Of a DNA stretch of 64,000 bases, positions 26,038 through 35,248 are shown piece by piece. The notes below the pieces were generated by a model, which was not told the DNA's origin, made no database searches, and saw only the letters and a list, made by a program, of their open reading frames with translations. Within the stretch, counting starts at the first letter, position 1. Each line of letters starts with the position of its first letter. This DNA comes from an uncultured Clostridia bacterium. Lineage in GTDB: Bacteria > Bacillota > Clostridia > Lachnospirales > Lachnospiraceae. A program made the position numbers and the translations under genes. The DNA is taken from positions 23,539 to 87,538 of the forward strand of contig CANDNA010000011.1 of assembly GCA_947385955.1 (NCBI GenBank), in the 5' to 3' direction.

Positions 26038-27011
26038 GGCTGTTTCCTCTTTTTTCCTGTAAAATACAGGCGGTACAGACTTTTGTCCGCGCCGGTGATC
26101 ACCGCACCCAGGATCGGGCAGCCCGTAAGCCCCGCTTCCCGCACCCATCGCTCCAGCAGTCTGCCATTGCCGCTTCCACAGGGAATCCGCAGGATGATCC
26201 CCCATCCGTTTTCTCTGGCTTCTTTGGGGATTCTCACCTCCCGCTCTCCGGTATCGGCGTACCACACATGCTCCATCCCCCTGGAAACCAGCTCCACATG
26301 CTCCTGCAAAAGCGCATCGCCGCTCTCCTCTTCTCCGGCAAAGGTCACCCCCAGCACCGGATAAGGATACCGCTTTTCAAAGTCAGAAGGGACATACACA
26401 GAATCATCCAGGATGCGGGCATAAGCCAGCCCCAGCAGGGACAGGATAAAGCCGATGACCATGCCTGCTGCTACTGCCCGCATGGTTTCATCTTCCACTA
26501 CCACCAGCGCTGCCTTCCAGCGCCCCCACAGCTCTATCTTTTCAAATTCCACCTGTTCCTCTCCGAATCTGGCCAGAGCCTTTTCGGATGCCTTCAGGAT
26601 ACGGTTTGTTTCCTCCGGATCAGGAGTTCTGACAGTCACCGTCAAAAGGCGGATGTCAGATAATATATCAGCCGTTATCGAATCTTCCACCATCTCCCGG
26701 TCCGTTTCCGGAGGAAGCTCTTCCATAATCTTGTCCATAATCGGGTCGGTTTTCATCAGATCATTCCAGGTATACCCGTTATAATATTGATACGCATCTC
26801 CGTTGTCGTCGGCGGCAAAGGTCAGATGCACCTTGGATTCAGCCTCATATTCCCTGGCCGGGGCATACAGAACATGCAAAATCATATACACCCCCCCTGC
26901 CAGAAGCCCTCCCGCCAGAGCGCCTGCCAGTGAAATCCATATTTTTCTGCGGTACAAAAGAACCAGGAGCTTCAGATCCAGTCCTTCCTTCATCCATTCT
27001 CTTTCTGTCAT
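26034..27011 (-). CDS. Wzz/YveK-type chain-length determinant with degenerate BY-kinase tail
   Basis: The 325-residue protein has a first transmembrane helix at about 24-48, an extracytoplasmic Wzz domain (about 50-170) with DNGDAYQYYNGYTWNDLMKTD, and a second helix at about 180-200 (AAGMVIGFILSLLGLAYAR). The remaining 120 residues are cytoplasmic. They end in WGIILRIPCGSGNGRLLERW and ILGAVITGADKSLYRLYF, which resembles the last part of CpsD/Wzc tyrosine kinases. No Walker A or tyrosine cluster is present, so this is not a kinase. Chain-length control together with the EpsG-like polymerase is the expected role. No separate BY-kinase or its phosphatase is in the window. GAGGG lies 5 nt before the start. 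Confidence 0.8.
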   Translation of the reverse strand: MTEREWMKEGLDLKLLVLLYRRKIWISLAGALAGGLLAGGVYMILHVLYAPAREYEAESKVHLTFAADDNGDAYQYYNGYTWNDLMKTDPIMDKIMEELPPETDREMVEDSITADILSDIRLLTVTVRTPDPEETNRILKASEKALARFGEEQVEFEKIELWGRWKAALVVVEDETMRAVAAGMVIGFILSLLGLAYARILDDSVYVPSDFEKRYPYPVLGVTFAGEEESGDALLQEHVELVSRGMEHVWYADTGEREVRIPKEARENGWGIILRIPCGSGNGRLLERWVREAGLTGCPILGAVITGADKSLYRLYFTGKKRKQP

Positions 27012-27031
27012 GCCGCCCTCTTTTCCACACG

Positions 27032-28393
27032 CTATTTTTTCAGTGCCGTCGTCTGGCTGCTGTCCACGCCTTCTGTGCTTTCCGGACGGAACAGAATCTT
27101 TAATGTCAACAGCATCAGCTTAATATCCAGCCAGACAGAATAGTTCTCAATATAAAATAAATCCAGTTTTAATTTATCATAAGGGGTCGTATTATACTTT
27201 CCATATACTTGAGCATAACCGGCCAGTCCTGCCTTTACCTTCGTACGGAAGATAAACTCCGGCATATCCTCCACATACTGAAGGATGATCTCCGGGCGTT
27301 CCGGACGGGGACCGATAAAGGTCATTTCCCCCTTCAGAATATTGAATAACTGGGGCAGCTCATCAATCCGTACCATACGGATAAATTTCCCCACCGGCGT
27401 AATCCGGTCATCATGTTTGGATGCCAGTCTTGCCACTCCGTCTTTTTCCGCATCCACCCGCATGCTCCGGAATTTCAGAATATAAAATTCCTTCATATCT
27501 CTTGTACACCGAACCTGCTTATACAAAACCGGCCCTCTGTCATAGGCCTTGATGGCAATGGCCGTCAGCAGCATAATCGGGGAAGAGATGATACAAAGAA
27601 GCAGCGCACAGACAAAATCAATGGTACGTTTTGCCAGCCGCTGGTCAAAGCTCAGCACATATTCTCTGGTCAGCAGAATGGGGGTATCAAACAGATGGAG
27701 CTGGTCGGCTCCTTTGATCAGAATATCCGGTATCTTCGGCATCATATAAACCCGGATGCCCACGCCAAAGCAAAACTTGTACAGCTTATTCCGAATCTGT
27801 GCCGGAATGTCCCAGAGTATCACACCGTCATACCCCTGCTCTGCCTCCCGGCAGATCACTTCCGCACCCATACCGATATGAATGCTTTTGCTCACCTGAT
27901 ACTTGTCCTTTCTGGTGGCAAACTTCTGCAGAATGTCCTCCACCGGACGGTCCCCGTGTACCAACAGCAGATTTCTGGGTGAAAAAATACGTCTGTAAAT
28001 CCCCGCACTGCCCATCGTCCACAGGACAATTACCGCCGCTTCTGACAAGGTCATATAAAACAGGGGCCGGATATCCAGAAATCCCCTCACCATCAGACAC
28101 ATTTGCAGATACGTAATGGCATTGACGCAGAGGGTGGCAAATACCTGGGAAAACATCACTTCACCGTAACGCAGATACCCGATCCGCATACCGCCATACA
28201 TCTGAGAAAAGAAAAACAACAACACCACATAGACAAACAGCATCAGCAGATGCCCTTTGAAATAAAACTTCAGATACATCCGTTCACTGTAATAACCATA
28301 CCAGAATACCGCGTAAATCCCCATCTGCATGGCAATGCAGATAGACGACATGGCAATCTGAATCAGCCTTTTGTATGTTTCCAGTTTTTTCAT
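27032..28393 (-). CDS. Polyprenyl glycosylphosphotransferase, priming enzyme (WbaP/CpsE type)
   Basis: The 453-residue protein has four N-terminal helices, a nucleotide-binding-like middle part, then a fifth helix and the C-terminal catalytic domain. Signatures are RTIDFVCALLLCIISSP, GPVLYKQVRC, FYILKFRSMRVDAEK, RIDELPQLFNILKGEMTFIG and PRPERPE. These PHPT enzymes move a sugar-1-phosphate from a UDP-sugar to undecaprenyl phosphate, starting the repeat unit. It begins just downstream of two GT2 genes and just before the Wzz-like gene, the typical order of a Wzy-dependent pathway. GGAG is 9 nt before the start. The sugar could be glucose, galactose or a deoxyamino sugar; the sequence does not settle it. 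Confidence 0.93.
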   Translation of the reverse strand: MKKLETYKRLIQIAMSSICIAMQMGIYAVFWYGYYSERMYLKFYFKGHLLMLFVYVVLLFFFSQMYGGMRIGYLRYGEVMFSQVFATLCVNAITYLQMCLMVRGFLDIRPLFYMTLSEAAVIVLWTMGSAGIYRRIFSPRNLLLVHGDRPVEDILQKFATRKDKYQVSKSIHIGMGAEVICREAEQGYDGVILWDIPAQIRNKLYKFCFGVGIRVYMMPKIPDILIKGADQLHLFDTPILLTREYVLSFDQRLAKRTIDFVCALLLCIISSPIMLLTAIAIKAYDRGPVLYKQVRCTRDMKEFYILKFRSMRVDAEKDGVARLASKHDDRITPVGKFIRMVRIDELPQLFNILKGEMTFIGPRPERPEIILQYVEDMPEFIFRTKVKAGLAGYAQVYGKYNTTPYDKLKLDLFYIENYSVWLDIKLMLLTLKILFRPESTEGVDSSQTTALKK

Positions 28394-28406
28394 AATGTCT
28401 GTCTCC

Positions 28407-29168
28407 TCAAACTCTGCGCAGAACCGCCCGCACCGCGTAGAAGATAAAATTGTACATACTGTAGGGCAGTGACAGCCCTTCCACCCGTCGATAGAGATTC
28501 CAGATTCTCCGGATTGCCTCTATCTTATTGGAAGAAAGCGTCCCTGTACTTCTTCGGTACAGCACCAGATTCCGATCCAGCCCGTAAGCTGTATACCCAT
28601 GCCGGAGTATATTCCACCAGGCAGCCGTATCCTCACTTTTCACAGGCGGCATACAAAGCAGCGCTTTCGGTACGATATGAGTATCAAACAGTACGGTGGA
28701 GGTGAAAATCGTGGTATTTTTCAGCGCCTGTCTGTAACTGAGTGTTTCCGGCACCCGCACCACCCGGCCTGTGCCCTTTCCGCTTTCATCGGCAAATTCA
28801 TAACCGCTGAATACAAACCCGGCCTGACGGGCTTCCATAAATGCCAGTCCGGCCGAAAGCCTGTCCTGTTTCCACAGATCGTCGCTGTCCAGAAATGCAA
28901 TGTATCTGCCGGATGCTTCTTCCAGCCCCCGGTTGCGTGCCGCTGCCGCACCCAGGTTTTCCGGCTGACGCAGCAGCCGGATCCTGGAATCCTCTTTGCC
29001 ATACCGCAGTACAATCTCCGGTCCTTCATCGCGGGAACAGTCATCCACCAGCAGCAGTTCCCAGTCCTGCTCTTCCTGACTGCGGACAGACTCGATGGTT
29101 TCCCTCAGAAAAGCCGCCGCCTGATACATCGGAACAATGATACTTACTTTTGTTTTCATATGGTACAT
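28407..29168 (-). CDS. Glycosyltransferase family 2
   Basis: The 253-residue GT-A protein has KVSIIVPMYQAAAFLRETIE (7-26), LLVDDCSRDEG, PENLGAAAARNRGLEEA, AFLDSDDLWKQDR and SEDTAAWWNILRHG, the complete set of donor, metal and base motifs for an inverting GT2. It is the standard layout of capsule side-chain transferases. ATG 29168 is used because AGGA stands 6 nt upstream; an ATG at 29159 is a possible alternative with poorer spacing. The gene lies between the GtrB-like gene and the priming enzyme, with a gap of 12 nt on each side. The sugar is unknown. Confidence 0.88.
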   Translation of the reverse strand: MYHMKTKVSIIVPMYQAAAFLRETIESVRSQEEQDWELLLVDDCSRDEGPEIVLRYGKEDSRIRLLRQPENLGAAAARNRGLEEASGRYIAFLDSDDLWKQDRLSAGLAFMEARQAGFVFSGYEFADESGKGTGRVVRVPETLSYRQALKNTTIFTSTVLFDTHIVPKALLCMPPVKSEDTAAWWNILRHGYTAYGLDRNLVLYRRSTGTLSSNKIEAIRRIWNLYRRVEGLSLPYSMYNFIFYAVRAVLRRV

Positions 29169-29180
29169 TCCGTTTCCTGG

Positions 29181-30113
29181 CTAAAATTCTTCCTTTATCA
29201 GATAAATTGGTCTGTTTTTCACTTCCATATACATTTTGGCCATATATTGTCCCACAATTCCCAGACACAAAAGCTGTACACCGCTGATCAGGGAAATAAT
29301 GCATACCAGAGAAGGCCAGCCCGAAGTAGGATCTCCGAATATGACCGTTCGCACAATGGTAAAGACAATCAGGATAAATGCCAAAAGGCAGAACACCAGG
29401 CCAATGATAGATACAAACGCCAGAGGCATTGTGGAAAAAGCCAGAATACCGTCCAGAGAATATAAAAAGAGTTTCCAGAAATTCCACTTGGTCTCCCCTT
29501 TGGTACGCTCTATATTTTCATATTCCAGCCACTTGGTTTCAAATCCCACCCAGCCGAAAATCCCTTTTGTAAAGCGGTTATACTCTGTCATGGAAAGGAT
29601 GGCATCCACTACCTTCCGTTTCATCAGCCGGTAGTCTCTGGCCCCGTCCACGATTTCCGTATGGGAGATCCGCTTCATCAGCGCATAAAACCTTCTGGCA
29701 AAGAAAGAACGGATCACCGGTTCTCCCTTCCGTGTCACCCGTCTTGTTGCCACAGAATCATAGCCCTCTTCTTCCAGATAATGAAGCATCTCCGGAAGCA
29801 ACGACGGCGGATCCTGCAGATCCGCATCCATCAACACCACATATTCTCCCGATGCTTTCTTAAGGCCGGCATAAATTCCCGCTTCCTTTCCAAAATTCCG
29901 GGAAAAGGAAACCAGATGGACCCGTTTGTCCTTTTCATACAGCTTTTTGACTTCTTCCACCGTTCTGTCTCCGGAACCGTCATCCACATAGATCAGTTCC
30001 AGCCCGATCTTGCGCTGCTCCAGAGCGGCTTCCTGCTTCATCAGCTCTTCATAAAAATAGGATACATTTTCTTCTTCATTATAACAGGGGACAATTACGC
30101 TCAATACTTTCAT
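29181..30113 (-). CDS. GtrB/CsbB-like polyprenyl-phosphate glycosyltransferase (GT2)
   Basis: The 310-residue protein has a GT-A domain opening KVLSVIVPCYNEEENVSYFY (2-21) with YVDDGSGDRT, SFSRNFGKEAGIYAGL, LMDADLQDPPSLLPEM and EVKRL-like QDPP, and then two C-terminal transmembrane helices (about 225-295). This is the DPM1/YfdH/CsbB type, forming undecaprenyl-phosphate-sugar for later use outside the cell. AGGAG lies 6 nt before the start, and a promoter is visible just upstream. Two more such enzymes occur in this window (358 and 39671). The partner GT-C enzyme may be the protein at 30180 or one of the others. Confidence 0.9.
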   Translation of the reverse strand: MKVLSVIVPCYNEEENVSYFYEELMKQEAALEQRKIGLELIYVDDGSGDRTVEEVKKLYEKDKRVHLVSFSRNFGKEAGIYAGLKKASGEYVVLMDADLQDPPSLLPEMLHYLEEEGYDSVATRRVTRKGEPVIRSFFARRFYALMKRISHTEIVDGARDYRLMKRKVVDAILSMTEYNRFTKGIFGWVGFETKWLEYENIERTKGETKWNFWKLFLYSLDGILAFSTMPLAFVSIIGLVFCLLAFILIVFTIVRTVIFGDPTSGWPSLVCIISLISGVQLLCLGIVGQYMAKMYMEVKNRPIYLIKEEF

Positions 30114-30144
30114 GTCTTGCTCCTAACGGACATTCATTGTCTGT

Positions 30145-30173
30145 ATCTTACCACACTTTTTCCGCTTTGGAAA
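30145..30173 (-). promoter_or_regulatory. Internal SigA-type promoter before the GtrB-like gene
   Basis: On the minus strand -35 TTTCCA (30168-30173) and -10 TAAGAT (30145-30150) are 17 nt apart, with TGG directly before the -10. It lies in the 66-nt gap between genes. The extended -10 is identical to that of the pse promoter. Confidence 0.5.
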
Positions 30174-30179
30174 GATTTG

Positions 30180-31802
30180 TCATCTGCAGTAAACGGCATA
30201 GCCCGGGATTTCCCCGGTTTCCTGCCAGCCATACTGCCGGAGGGCATCCTCGCTCATCCTCTCCCTCAACACCAGAATATTGCACTCCATATCCACTGCC
30301 AGAGCTGCTATGGTATCCGGCTGCTGGTAATCTGTTTTCATCTGCTCATACAGGATCATTTCCGCTTCCCCATAGGGGTAGAAGCTGCGGATCTCCCGGC
30401 CGCATCCCGGATGCCAGAGGTCTTTCCCATAAGGCAGCAGGATCCGGCCGTCCGTCAGTCTGGCCTGCTCCATCACCGTTTCCGGCGCCACCAGCAGCGC
30501 CCCCTCTTCATAAGGTTGTGCAAGAAACCGGATTTTATCCAATATCAGGATGTTGTCCTCCGAAATGTGCCAGGTTTTCGGAAGCTGTGCCTGAAAAGGC
30601 AATACCGTGCCGGTCATACAGATCATCACCATCAGACCGGCAAACATAACCGCGCCCCGCTTCCATTCGTCCGCCACACCCCACATCCCGGTCAGAGAGA
30701 ACGCAATCCCAAGAACCGCAAACGGCGCTCCCGGAAACATCCCAAGCAGCAGACAGGCCGCCAGCAGTATGACTTCCCGCCGCTTCCACTTTTTCCTCGT
30801 GCGCTCCCGCACCAGATACAGGCCAAGAACCGTAATCAGCAGCATCCCCCACTGCCTGTCATTGCCGGGCATAAACATGGACTCCGGTGGGAACAGAAGG
30901 GGCTGGGTGAAAATCATCCCGCACAGGGAAAGCAGGATCCCTGCACCGCCATACAGCCATTCTTTTCCCACCACCATAACATAGAGTATGTAAGCGCCCG
31001 TCAGCAGCACGATCACCATCCCGGTGGTCCCACGCCATCCATGATGAAGCAGGGCATAGGCATACGAGTCCGTGTCTCCCTCCCCCATAATCAACAGCAG
31101 GCTGACAAAAATCAAAAACAGATTCCGTTTCTCTTTCTGTTCTCCCAGAAGCGCCCCTGCCCATGCCCGCATGACGATAAACTGCAGAAGCAGCATCCAG
31201 ACCGGTACTGCCACATATAAAAAAGATGGCAGTGACATACCGCACAGCCGATGGATCCCGCCGTACAAAAGCGGCAGTGACGCCAGCTTAAAAGGAGGAT
31301 ACATACCATTTGCCAGCAGCTTTCCCGTCAGGGGATCATAGCGGAATATGGTATCGGTCATCTCTGCCGTCCGGATGGTTTCTGTCATAATATCCCCTGC
31401 GGTATCCGGTACATACATAAAGTATCCCCCGATCTGCACTGCCAGCAGCACCCCCAGTACTGCGGCTTCCACCCACTGCCTTTTGCGCCTTTTATACTTT
31501 CCTTTTGTATAGGAAAACAGGCCTTTCACATGGCCCCACAGCAGCCCTGCCGGCTTCCGGTTCACTGCCAGGGACAACAGGCTGCAGACGCAGACCATGC
31601 CTGCCAGCAGGCTGCAGTAAAGAGAGAAACTTCCTTCCAGCTTAATCACAATACAACCGGCAGTTTCCGCAAGCAGGAAACAGAATAAAAGCCCGGTAAT
31701 ATAGCATTCCGTCAGCGTTATGGTTTCTTTGTCTTTTTTCAGCCTTATAAAAGTAAGTCCCGGCAATATGGGGAGCATTGCACACAGCAAAAACAATAAC
31801 AT
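30180..31802 (-). CDS. Large polytopic membrane protein, possibly a GT-C-like or DUF6077-like protein
   Basis: The 540-residue protein has about eleven hydrophobic helices and a soluble C-terminal region of about 130 residues. The third outer loop has FMYVPDTAGDIMTETIRTAE (about 135-155), rich in Asp and Thr. I do not recognise a well-characterised family; it recalls uncharacterised Firmicutes membrane proteins annotated as domains of unknown function. Context (between GDP-fucose genes and the GtrB-like gene, GGAGG 4 nt before ATG) argues for a role in surface glycan assembly. No sequence feature here proves catalysis. The tail (IMERARL-like segment after residue 420) resembles extracytoplasmic domains of GT-C proteins. 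Confidence 0.5.
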   Translation of the reverse strand: MLLFLLCAMLPILPGLTFIRLKKDKETITLTECYITGLLFCFLLAETAGCIVIKLEGSFSLYCSLLAGMVCVCSLLSLAVNRKPAGLLWGHVKGLFSYTKGKYKRRKRQWVEAAVLGVLLAVQIGGYFMYVPDTAGDIMTETIRTAEMTDTIFRYDPLTGKLLANGMYPPFKLASLPLLYGGIHRLCGMSLPSFLYVAVPVWMLLLQFIVMRAWAGALLGEQKEKRNLFLIFVSLLLIMGEGDTDSYAYALLHHGWRGTTGMVIVLLTGAYILYVMVVGKEWLYGGAGILLSLCGMIFTQPLLFPPESMFMPGNDRQWGMLLITVLGLYLVRERTRKKWKRREVILLAACLLLGMFPGAPFAVLGIAFSLTGMWGVADEWKRGAVMFAGLMVMICMTGTVLPFQAQLPKTWHISEDNILILDKIRFLAQPYEEGALLVAPETVMEQARLTDGRILLPYGKDLWHPGCGREIRSFYPYGEAEMILYEQMKTDYQQPDTIAALAVDMECNILVLRERMSEDALRQYGWQETGEIPGYAVYCR

Positions 31803-31828
31803 GATTCCTCCGGTTTGTCCTGGGCCGG

Positions 31829-32929
31829 CTACAGATACCGGGTTTTCCCGTCCGCTTCCAGCTTCTCCACAATTTGTTTTACATCCTGCGCCCTGTTTTT
31901 CCCGCAGACCAGGATAGTCTCTTCCCCCTCCACTACAATCAGGTCTTTCACACCAATCAGTGCGATCAGTTTATCCCTGCTATAGCTGATACAGTCCGCC
32001 GTATCCAGACTGATCTGTTCCCCATACTGCTGATTGCCGTTCTCATCCGGCGGATACAGTCCGCCCAATGCATCCAGACTGCCTACGTCGCTCCAGCCGA
32101 AATCCCCTTCCAGCACCACCACATTGTCAGCCCGCTCCATAATGCCATAGTCTACAGAAATCTTGTGAATACCGGGATATACCTCCCTGATGACATCCTT
32201 CTCCTGTGCAGTCCCCATGCTGTCTCCGATCCGCACCAGGTCGGCATAAATATCCGGCAGCAGCTTTGCAAACTGTTCCAGTATCACAGAAGCCTTCCAG
32301 ACAAACATGCCGCTGTTCCAAAGATATTCTCCCGACGCAAGATACGCCTCTGCCGTTTCTGCATCCGGCTTCTCCACAAATTCCCTCACCTGATAAACGA
32401 TACCGCTTCCTGTATCTGTTTCGGTACCCCCGTCCACACCTGCCTTTGTCTCCCGGCGGATATAACCATATCCTGTGGAAGGAAATGTGGGACGGATCCC
32501 AATCGTCACCAGCCGGTCTGTCCGCTCCGCTTCCGTCATGGCCTGCTCCAACACCCGGCAAAAGCCTTCCCCGTCCCGGATGTAGTGATCTGAGGCAAAT
32601 ATCCCCATCACCCCGTCTCCGTATTTCCGGATGATCTCCATTGCGGCATAGCCGATACAGGCAGCCGTATTTCTGGCAGCAGGCTCGGACAGGATGTGGT
32701 CCTGACGAAGCCGCCCTGCGGCAGTCCCGTATGTCAGCTCTGTATAAGCCTCATTGGTTACCACAAAAATATCCTCTCCGGATATAACCGGCAAAAGGCG
32801 GTCGATTGTCTCATTCAGCATACTGCCTTTTCCGGTCAGATTCAAAAACTGTTTGGGCAGCTTTTTTCTGCTCAGCGGCCAGAACCGGGTGCCGCTTCCG
32901 CCTGCCATGATGATGCCATACCGTTTCAT
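31829..32929 (-). CDS. manC: Mannose-1-phosphate guanylyltransferase (ManC, single-domain)
   Basis: The 366-residue protein begins KRYGIIMAGGSGTRFWPLSR, the GTP-binding motif of ManC/AlgA enzymes, and continues with LPKQFL, ASDHYI, FVEKPDAETAEAYL and WNSGMFVWKA. It makes GDP-mannose from GTP and mannose-1-phosphate. It lacks the C-terminal cupin domain of bifunctional PMI-GMPs, so phosphomannose isomerase must come from elsewhere. Upstream gmd and fcl use its product to give GDP-L-fucose. The start is ATG 32929, 5 nt after the fcl stop, with the GGAGG box inside the end of fcl. Confidence 0.92.
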   Translation of the reverse strand: MKRYGIIMAGGSGTRFWPLSRKKLPKQFLNLTGKGSMLNETIDRLLPVISGEDIFVVTNEAYTELTYGTAAGRLRQDHILSEPAARNTAACIGYAAMEIIRKYGDGVMGIFASDHYIRDGEGFCRVLEQAMTEAERTDRLVTIGIRPTFPSTGYGYIRRETKAGVDGGTETDTGSGIVYQVREFVEKPDAETAEAYLASGEYLWNSGMFVWKASVILEQFAKLLPDIYADLVRIGDSMGTAQEKDVIREVYPGIHKISVDYGIMERADNVVVLEGDFGWSDVGSLDALGGLYPPDENGNQQYGEQISLDTADCISYSRDKLIALIGVKDLIVVEGEETILVCGKNRAQDVKQIVEKLEADGKTRYL

Positions 32930-32934
32930 TCCCG

Positions 32935-33882
32935 TCAGCCTCCCATTCTCGCACTGTCTGCATGTTCCCGGAACCAGTCATAGGCCAGCTTTACCCCTTC
33001 CTCCAGTTCCACCTTATGTTTCCAGCCAATGCTGTGCAGCTTTGTCACATCGGTCAGCTTTCTCGGCGTCCCGTCAGGCATATCGTGATTCCAGACAATG
33101 TCGCCTTCATACCCCACCGTTTTCTTCACCAGCTCTGCAAGACTGCGGATGGTCAGTTCCTTTCCGGTTCCGATGTTGACATGCTGCTCGCCATTATAAT
33201 GTTCCAGCAGATAGATACAGGCATCCGCCATATCATCCACATACAGAAATTCCCGCAGAGGGGCTCCGGTTCCCCAAAGCTCCACCGAAGGCGCTCCGGA
33301 CAGCTTTGCCTCATGGAATTTACGGATCATGGCAGGCATTACATGAGAACCGTCCAGGTCATAATTGTCATACGGCCCATACAGATTCGTGGGCATACAA
33401 CTGATAAAATCATCTCCATACTGGCGTTTATAAAATTTGCACATTTCCATCCCTGCAATCTTGGCAATGGCATACGCTTCATTGGTCTCTTCCAGAGGCC
33501 CGGTCAGAAGCGCATCCTCCGGAATGGGCTGAGGAGCCATCCGGGGATAGATGCAGGTACTGCCCAGAAACAGCAGCTTCTTTACCTGATAATCGTGACT
33601 GCATTTGATCACATTGCACTGAATCTGCAGATTTTCATAGGCAAAATCCGCCGGAGCCGAATTGTTGGCGCCGATTCCGCCCACTCTGGCCGCTGCCAGC
33701 ACCACCACATCCGGCCTCTCTGTATCAAAAAAGGACCTTACTGCTGCCTGATCTGTCAGATCCAGCTCCCGGTGCGTGCGTCCGATGATGTTATGATATC
33801 CCTGTCTCTTCAGGCTGCGGACAATCGCACTTCCCACCAGCCCCCTGTGGCCTGCCACATATATTTTATCTGTTTTTTCCAC
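32935..33882 (-). CDS. fcl: GDP-L-fucose synthase
   Basis: The 315-residue SDR enzyme has [14 protein letters not shown] (12-25), [32 protein letters not shown], the active-site [15 protein letters not shown] (Tyr and Lys), and [20 protein letters not shown]. It carries out 3,5-epimerisation and 4-reduction of GDP-4-keto-6-deoxymannose, using NADPH. The start codon is GTG at 33882 behind GAGGTG with 5 nt spacing. It follows gmd after 45 nt. Together with gmd and manC it supplies GDP-fucose to one or more of the glycosyltransferases downstream. Confidence 0.95.
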   Translation of the reverse strand: MEKTDKIYVAGHRGLVGSAIVRSLKRQGYHNIIGRTHRELDLTDQAAVRSFFDTERPDVVVLAAARVGGIGANNSAPADFAYENLQIQCNVIKCSHDYQVKKLLFLGSTCIYPRMAPQPIPEDALLTGPLEETNEAYAIAKIAGMEMCKFYKRQYGDDFISCMPTNLYGPYDNYDLDGSHVMPAMIRKFHEAKLSGAPSVELWGTGAPLREFLYVDDMADACIYLLEHYNGEQHVNIGTGKELTIRSLAELVKKTVGYEGDIVWNHDMPDGTPRKLTDVTKLHSIGWKHKVELEEGVKLAYDWFREHADSARMGG

Positions 33883-33927
33883 TCTTACACCTCATTCCCG
33901 GTCTGTATCATGTCTCTTTGTTATACT

Positions 33928-34998
33928 TTACTGTGCCTTTTTCTCTCTGTATTCCTGACAGCCCATTCCTGCGATTGCCTTCATATCGCTGTCCATCATC
34001 ATGGCCACCAGTTTCCTGAAATCCACTTTCCTCTTCCAGCCAAGCTCCCGTTCTGCCTTTTCGGCATTGCCCCACAAAAATTCCACTTCTGCCGGACGGT
34101 AAAACTCCGGATTCACATCCACCAGCACCCTGCCGCTTTCCGCATCCATGCCTTTTTCATGGATGCCTTCCCCTTCCCACTTTACGGCAATGCCCAGTTC
34201 CCCAAACGCCGCTTCCACAAATTCCCGGACTGTATGGGTTTCATTGGTGGCCAGCACAAAGTCGCCCGGTGTATCCTGCTGCAGCATCAGCCACATGCCT
34301 TCCACATAATCGCCTGCGTATCCCCAGTCCCGCTTGGCATTCATATTGCCAAGCGACAGCTTTTCCTGCTTTCCTGCCACCATATTGGCAATGGCAAGCG
34401 TAATCTTTCTTGTGACAAAGTTTTCCCCTCTTCTGGGGGACTCATGATTAAACAGAATCCCATTGCAGGCATAGAGATGATAGGATTCCCTGTAATTCAC
34501 TGTAATCCAATAGGAATACAGCTTGGCCACACCATAAGGGCTCTTGGGATAAAAAGGTGTTTCTTCATTCTGGGGCGCCGTTTCCGGCAGCCCGCCGAAC
34601 AGCTCCGAGGTGGATGCCTGATAGTACCGGCAATTTCCCCCATTGACCCGGATCGCCTCCAGCAGTTTCAGCGTACTGGTCCCTGTAGCCTCTGCCGTAT
34701 ATTCCGGTACTTCAAAAGAAATCCCCACATGGGACTGGGCTGCCAGATTATACACCTCTGTCGGCCGGATCTCCGCAATCAGACGCATCAGATTGCTGGA
34801 ATCCGTAGTATCTGCAAAATGCAGGAAAAATTTCACTTTATAATAATCGGATGCAATCAGATGGTCGATCCTGTCCGTATTGGAAATGCTGTGCCTGCGG
34901 ATCAGCCCATGTACCTCATATCCCTTTTCCAGCAGAAATTCGGCCAGATAACTGCCGTCCTGCCCGGTAATTCCCGTAATCAATGCCACATGATTCAT
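33928..34998 (-). CDS. gmd: GDP-mannose 4,6-dehydratase
   Basis: The 356-residue SDR enzyme begins [20 protein letters not shown] and contains [39 protein letters not shown] (Tyr-x3-Lys), [20 protein letters not shown] and the NADP-binding R-x-H. This is standard Gmd, making GDP-4-keto-6-deoxymannose. ATG 34998 was chosen because AAAGGAG is 9 nt upstream and the family starts there; an ATG seven codons earlier overlaps that box. It is the first gene of the long minus-strand locus, with a promoter in the 250-nt divergent gap. Confidence 0.95.
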   Translation of the reverse strand: MNHVALITGITGQDGSYLAEFLLEKGYEVHGLIRRHSISNTDRIDHLIASDYYKVKFFLHFADTTDSSNLMRLIAEIRPTEVYNLAAQSHVGISFEVPEYTAEATGTSTLKLLEAIRVNGGNCRYYQASTSELFGGLPETAPQNEETPFYPKSPYGVAKLYSYWITVNYRESYHLYACNGILFNHESPRRGENFVTRKITLAIANMVAGKQEKLSLGNMNAKRDWGYAGDYVEGMWLMLQQDTPGDFVLATNETHTVREFVEAAFGELGIAVKWEGEGIHEKGMDAESGRVLVDVNPEFYRPAEVEFLWGNAEKAERELGWKRKVDFRKLVAMMMDSDMKAIAGMGCQEYREKKAQ

Positions 34999-35065
34999 AT
35001 ATTGATTCTCCTTTATCATTTCTGGATCGTATTTACAGTTTTAACAGATTTTACATTCCTTCTGT

Positions 35066-35095
35066 AGTATAACAGCACTTGCCGCCAATTGACAA
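35066..35095 (-). promoter_or_regulatory. SigA-type promoter of the surface-glycan locus
   Basis: On the minus strand -35 TTGTCA (35090-35095) and -10 TATACT (35066-35071) are 18 nt apart, and TGT just before the -10 makes an extended -10. Transcription would start near 35060, leaving a leader of about 60 nt to gmd. I see no strong hairpin or riboswitch in that leader. Confidence 0.65.
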
Positions 35096-35190
35096 GACTT
35101 CTGTCGGTAATGTCTGTTTTTTGCAGGAATTGTGTGCCTTATTTTTTCTATCCTTTATCATGTTCAAACAGGCAAAAATTATGACAACTC

Positions 35191-35219
35191 TTGAATCTTA
35201 TAAAAAATCGTAGTAAACT
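35191..35219 (+). promoter_or_regulatory. Divergent promoter of the yuiD-like gene
   Basis: -35 TTGAAT (35191-35196) and -10 TAAACT (35214-35219) are 17 nt apart, each matching four of six consensus bases. It faces away from the gmd promoter within the same AT-rich gap and precedes the AGAGGAGG ribosome site at about 35236. Confidence 0.45.
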
Positions 35220-35248
35220 GACAGGAGTTACAGAAAGAGGAGGAAAGT

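Noticed and set aside
26034..27011. A bifunctional Wzz-kinase (Wzc type)
   Set aside because: The kinase-like tail has neither Walker A nor Walker B motifs nor a Tyr-rich end.
29661..31220. A 519-codon open frame on the plus strand
   Set aside because: It is antisense to the GtrB-like gene and the membrane-protein gene, and its composition is unlike a real protein.
32962..35067. A 701-codon open frame on the plus strand opposite fcl and gmd
   Set aside because: It runs antisense to two well-matched SDR genes with ribosome sites, and its protein is rich in His, Pro and Arg with no family pattern. It is a shadow of the codon bias of the genes on the other strand.
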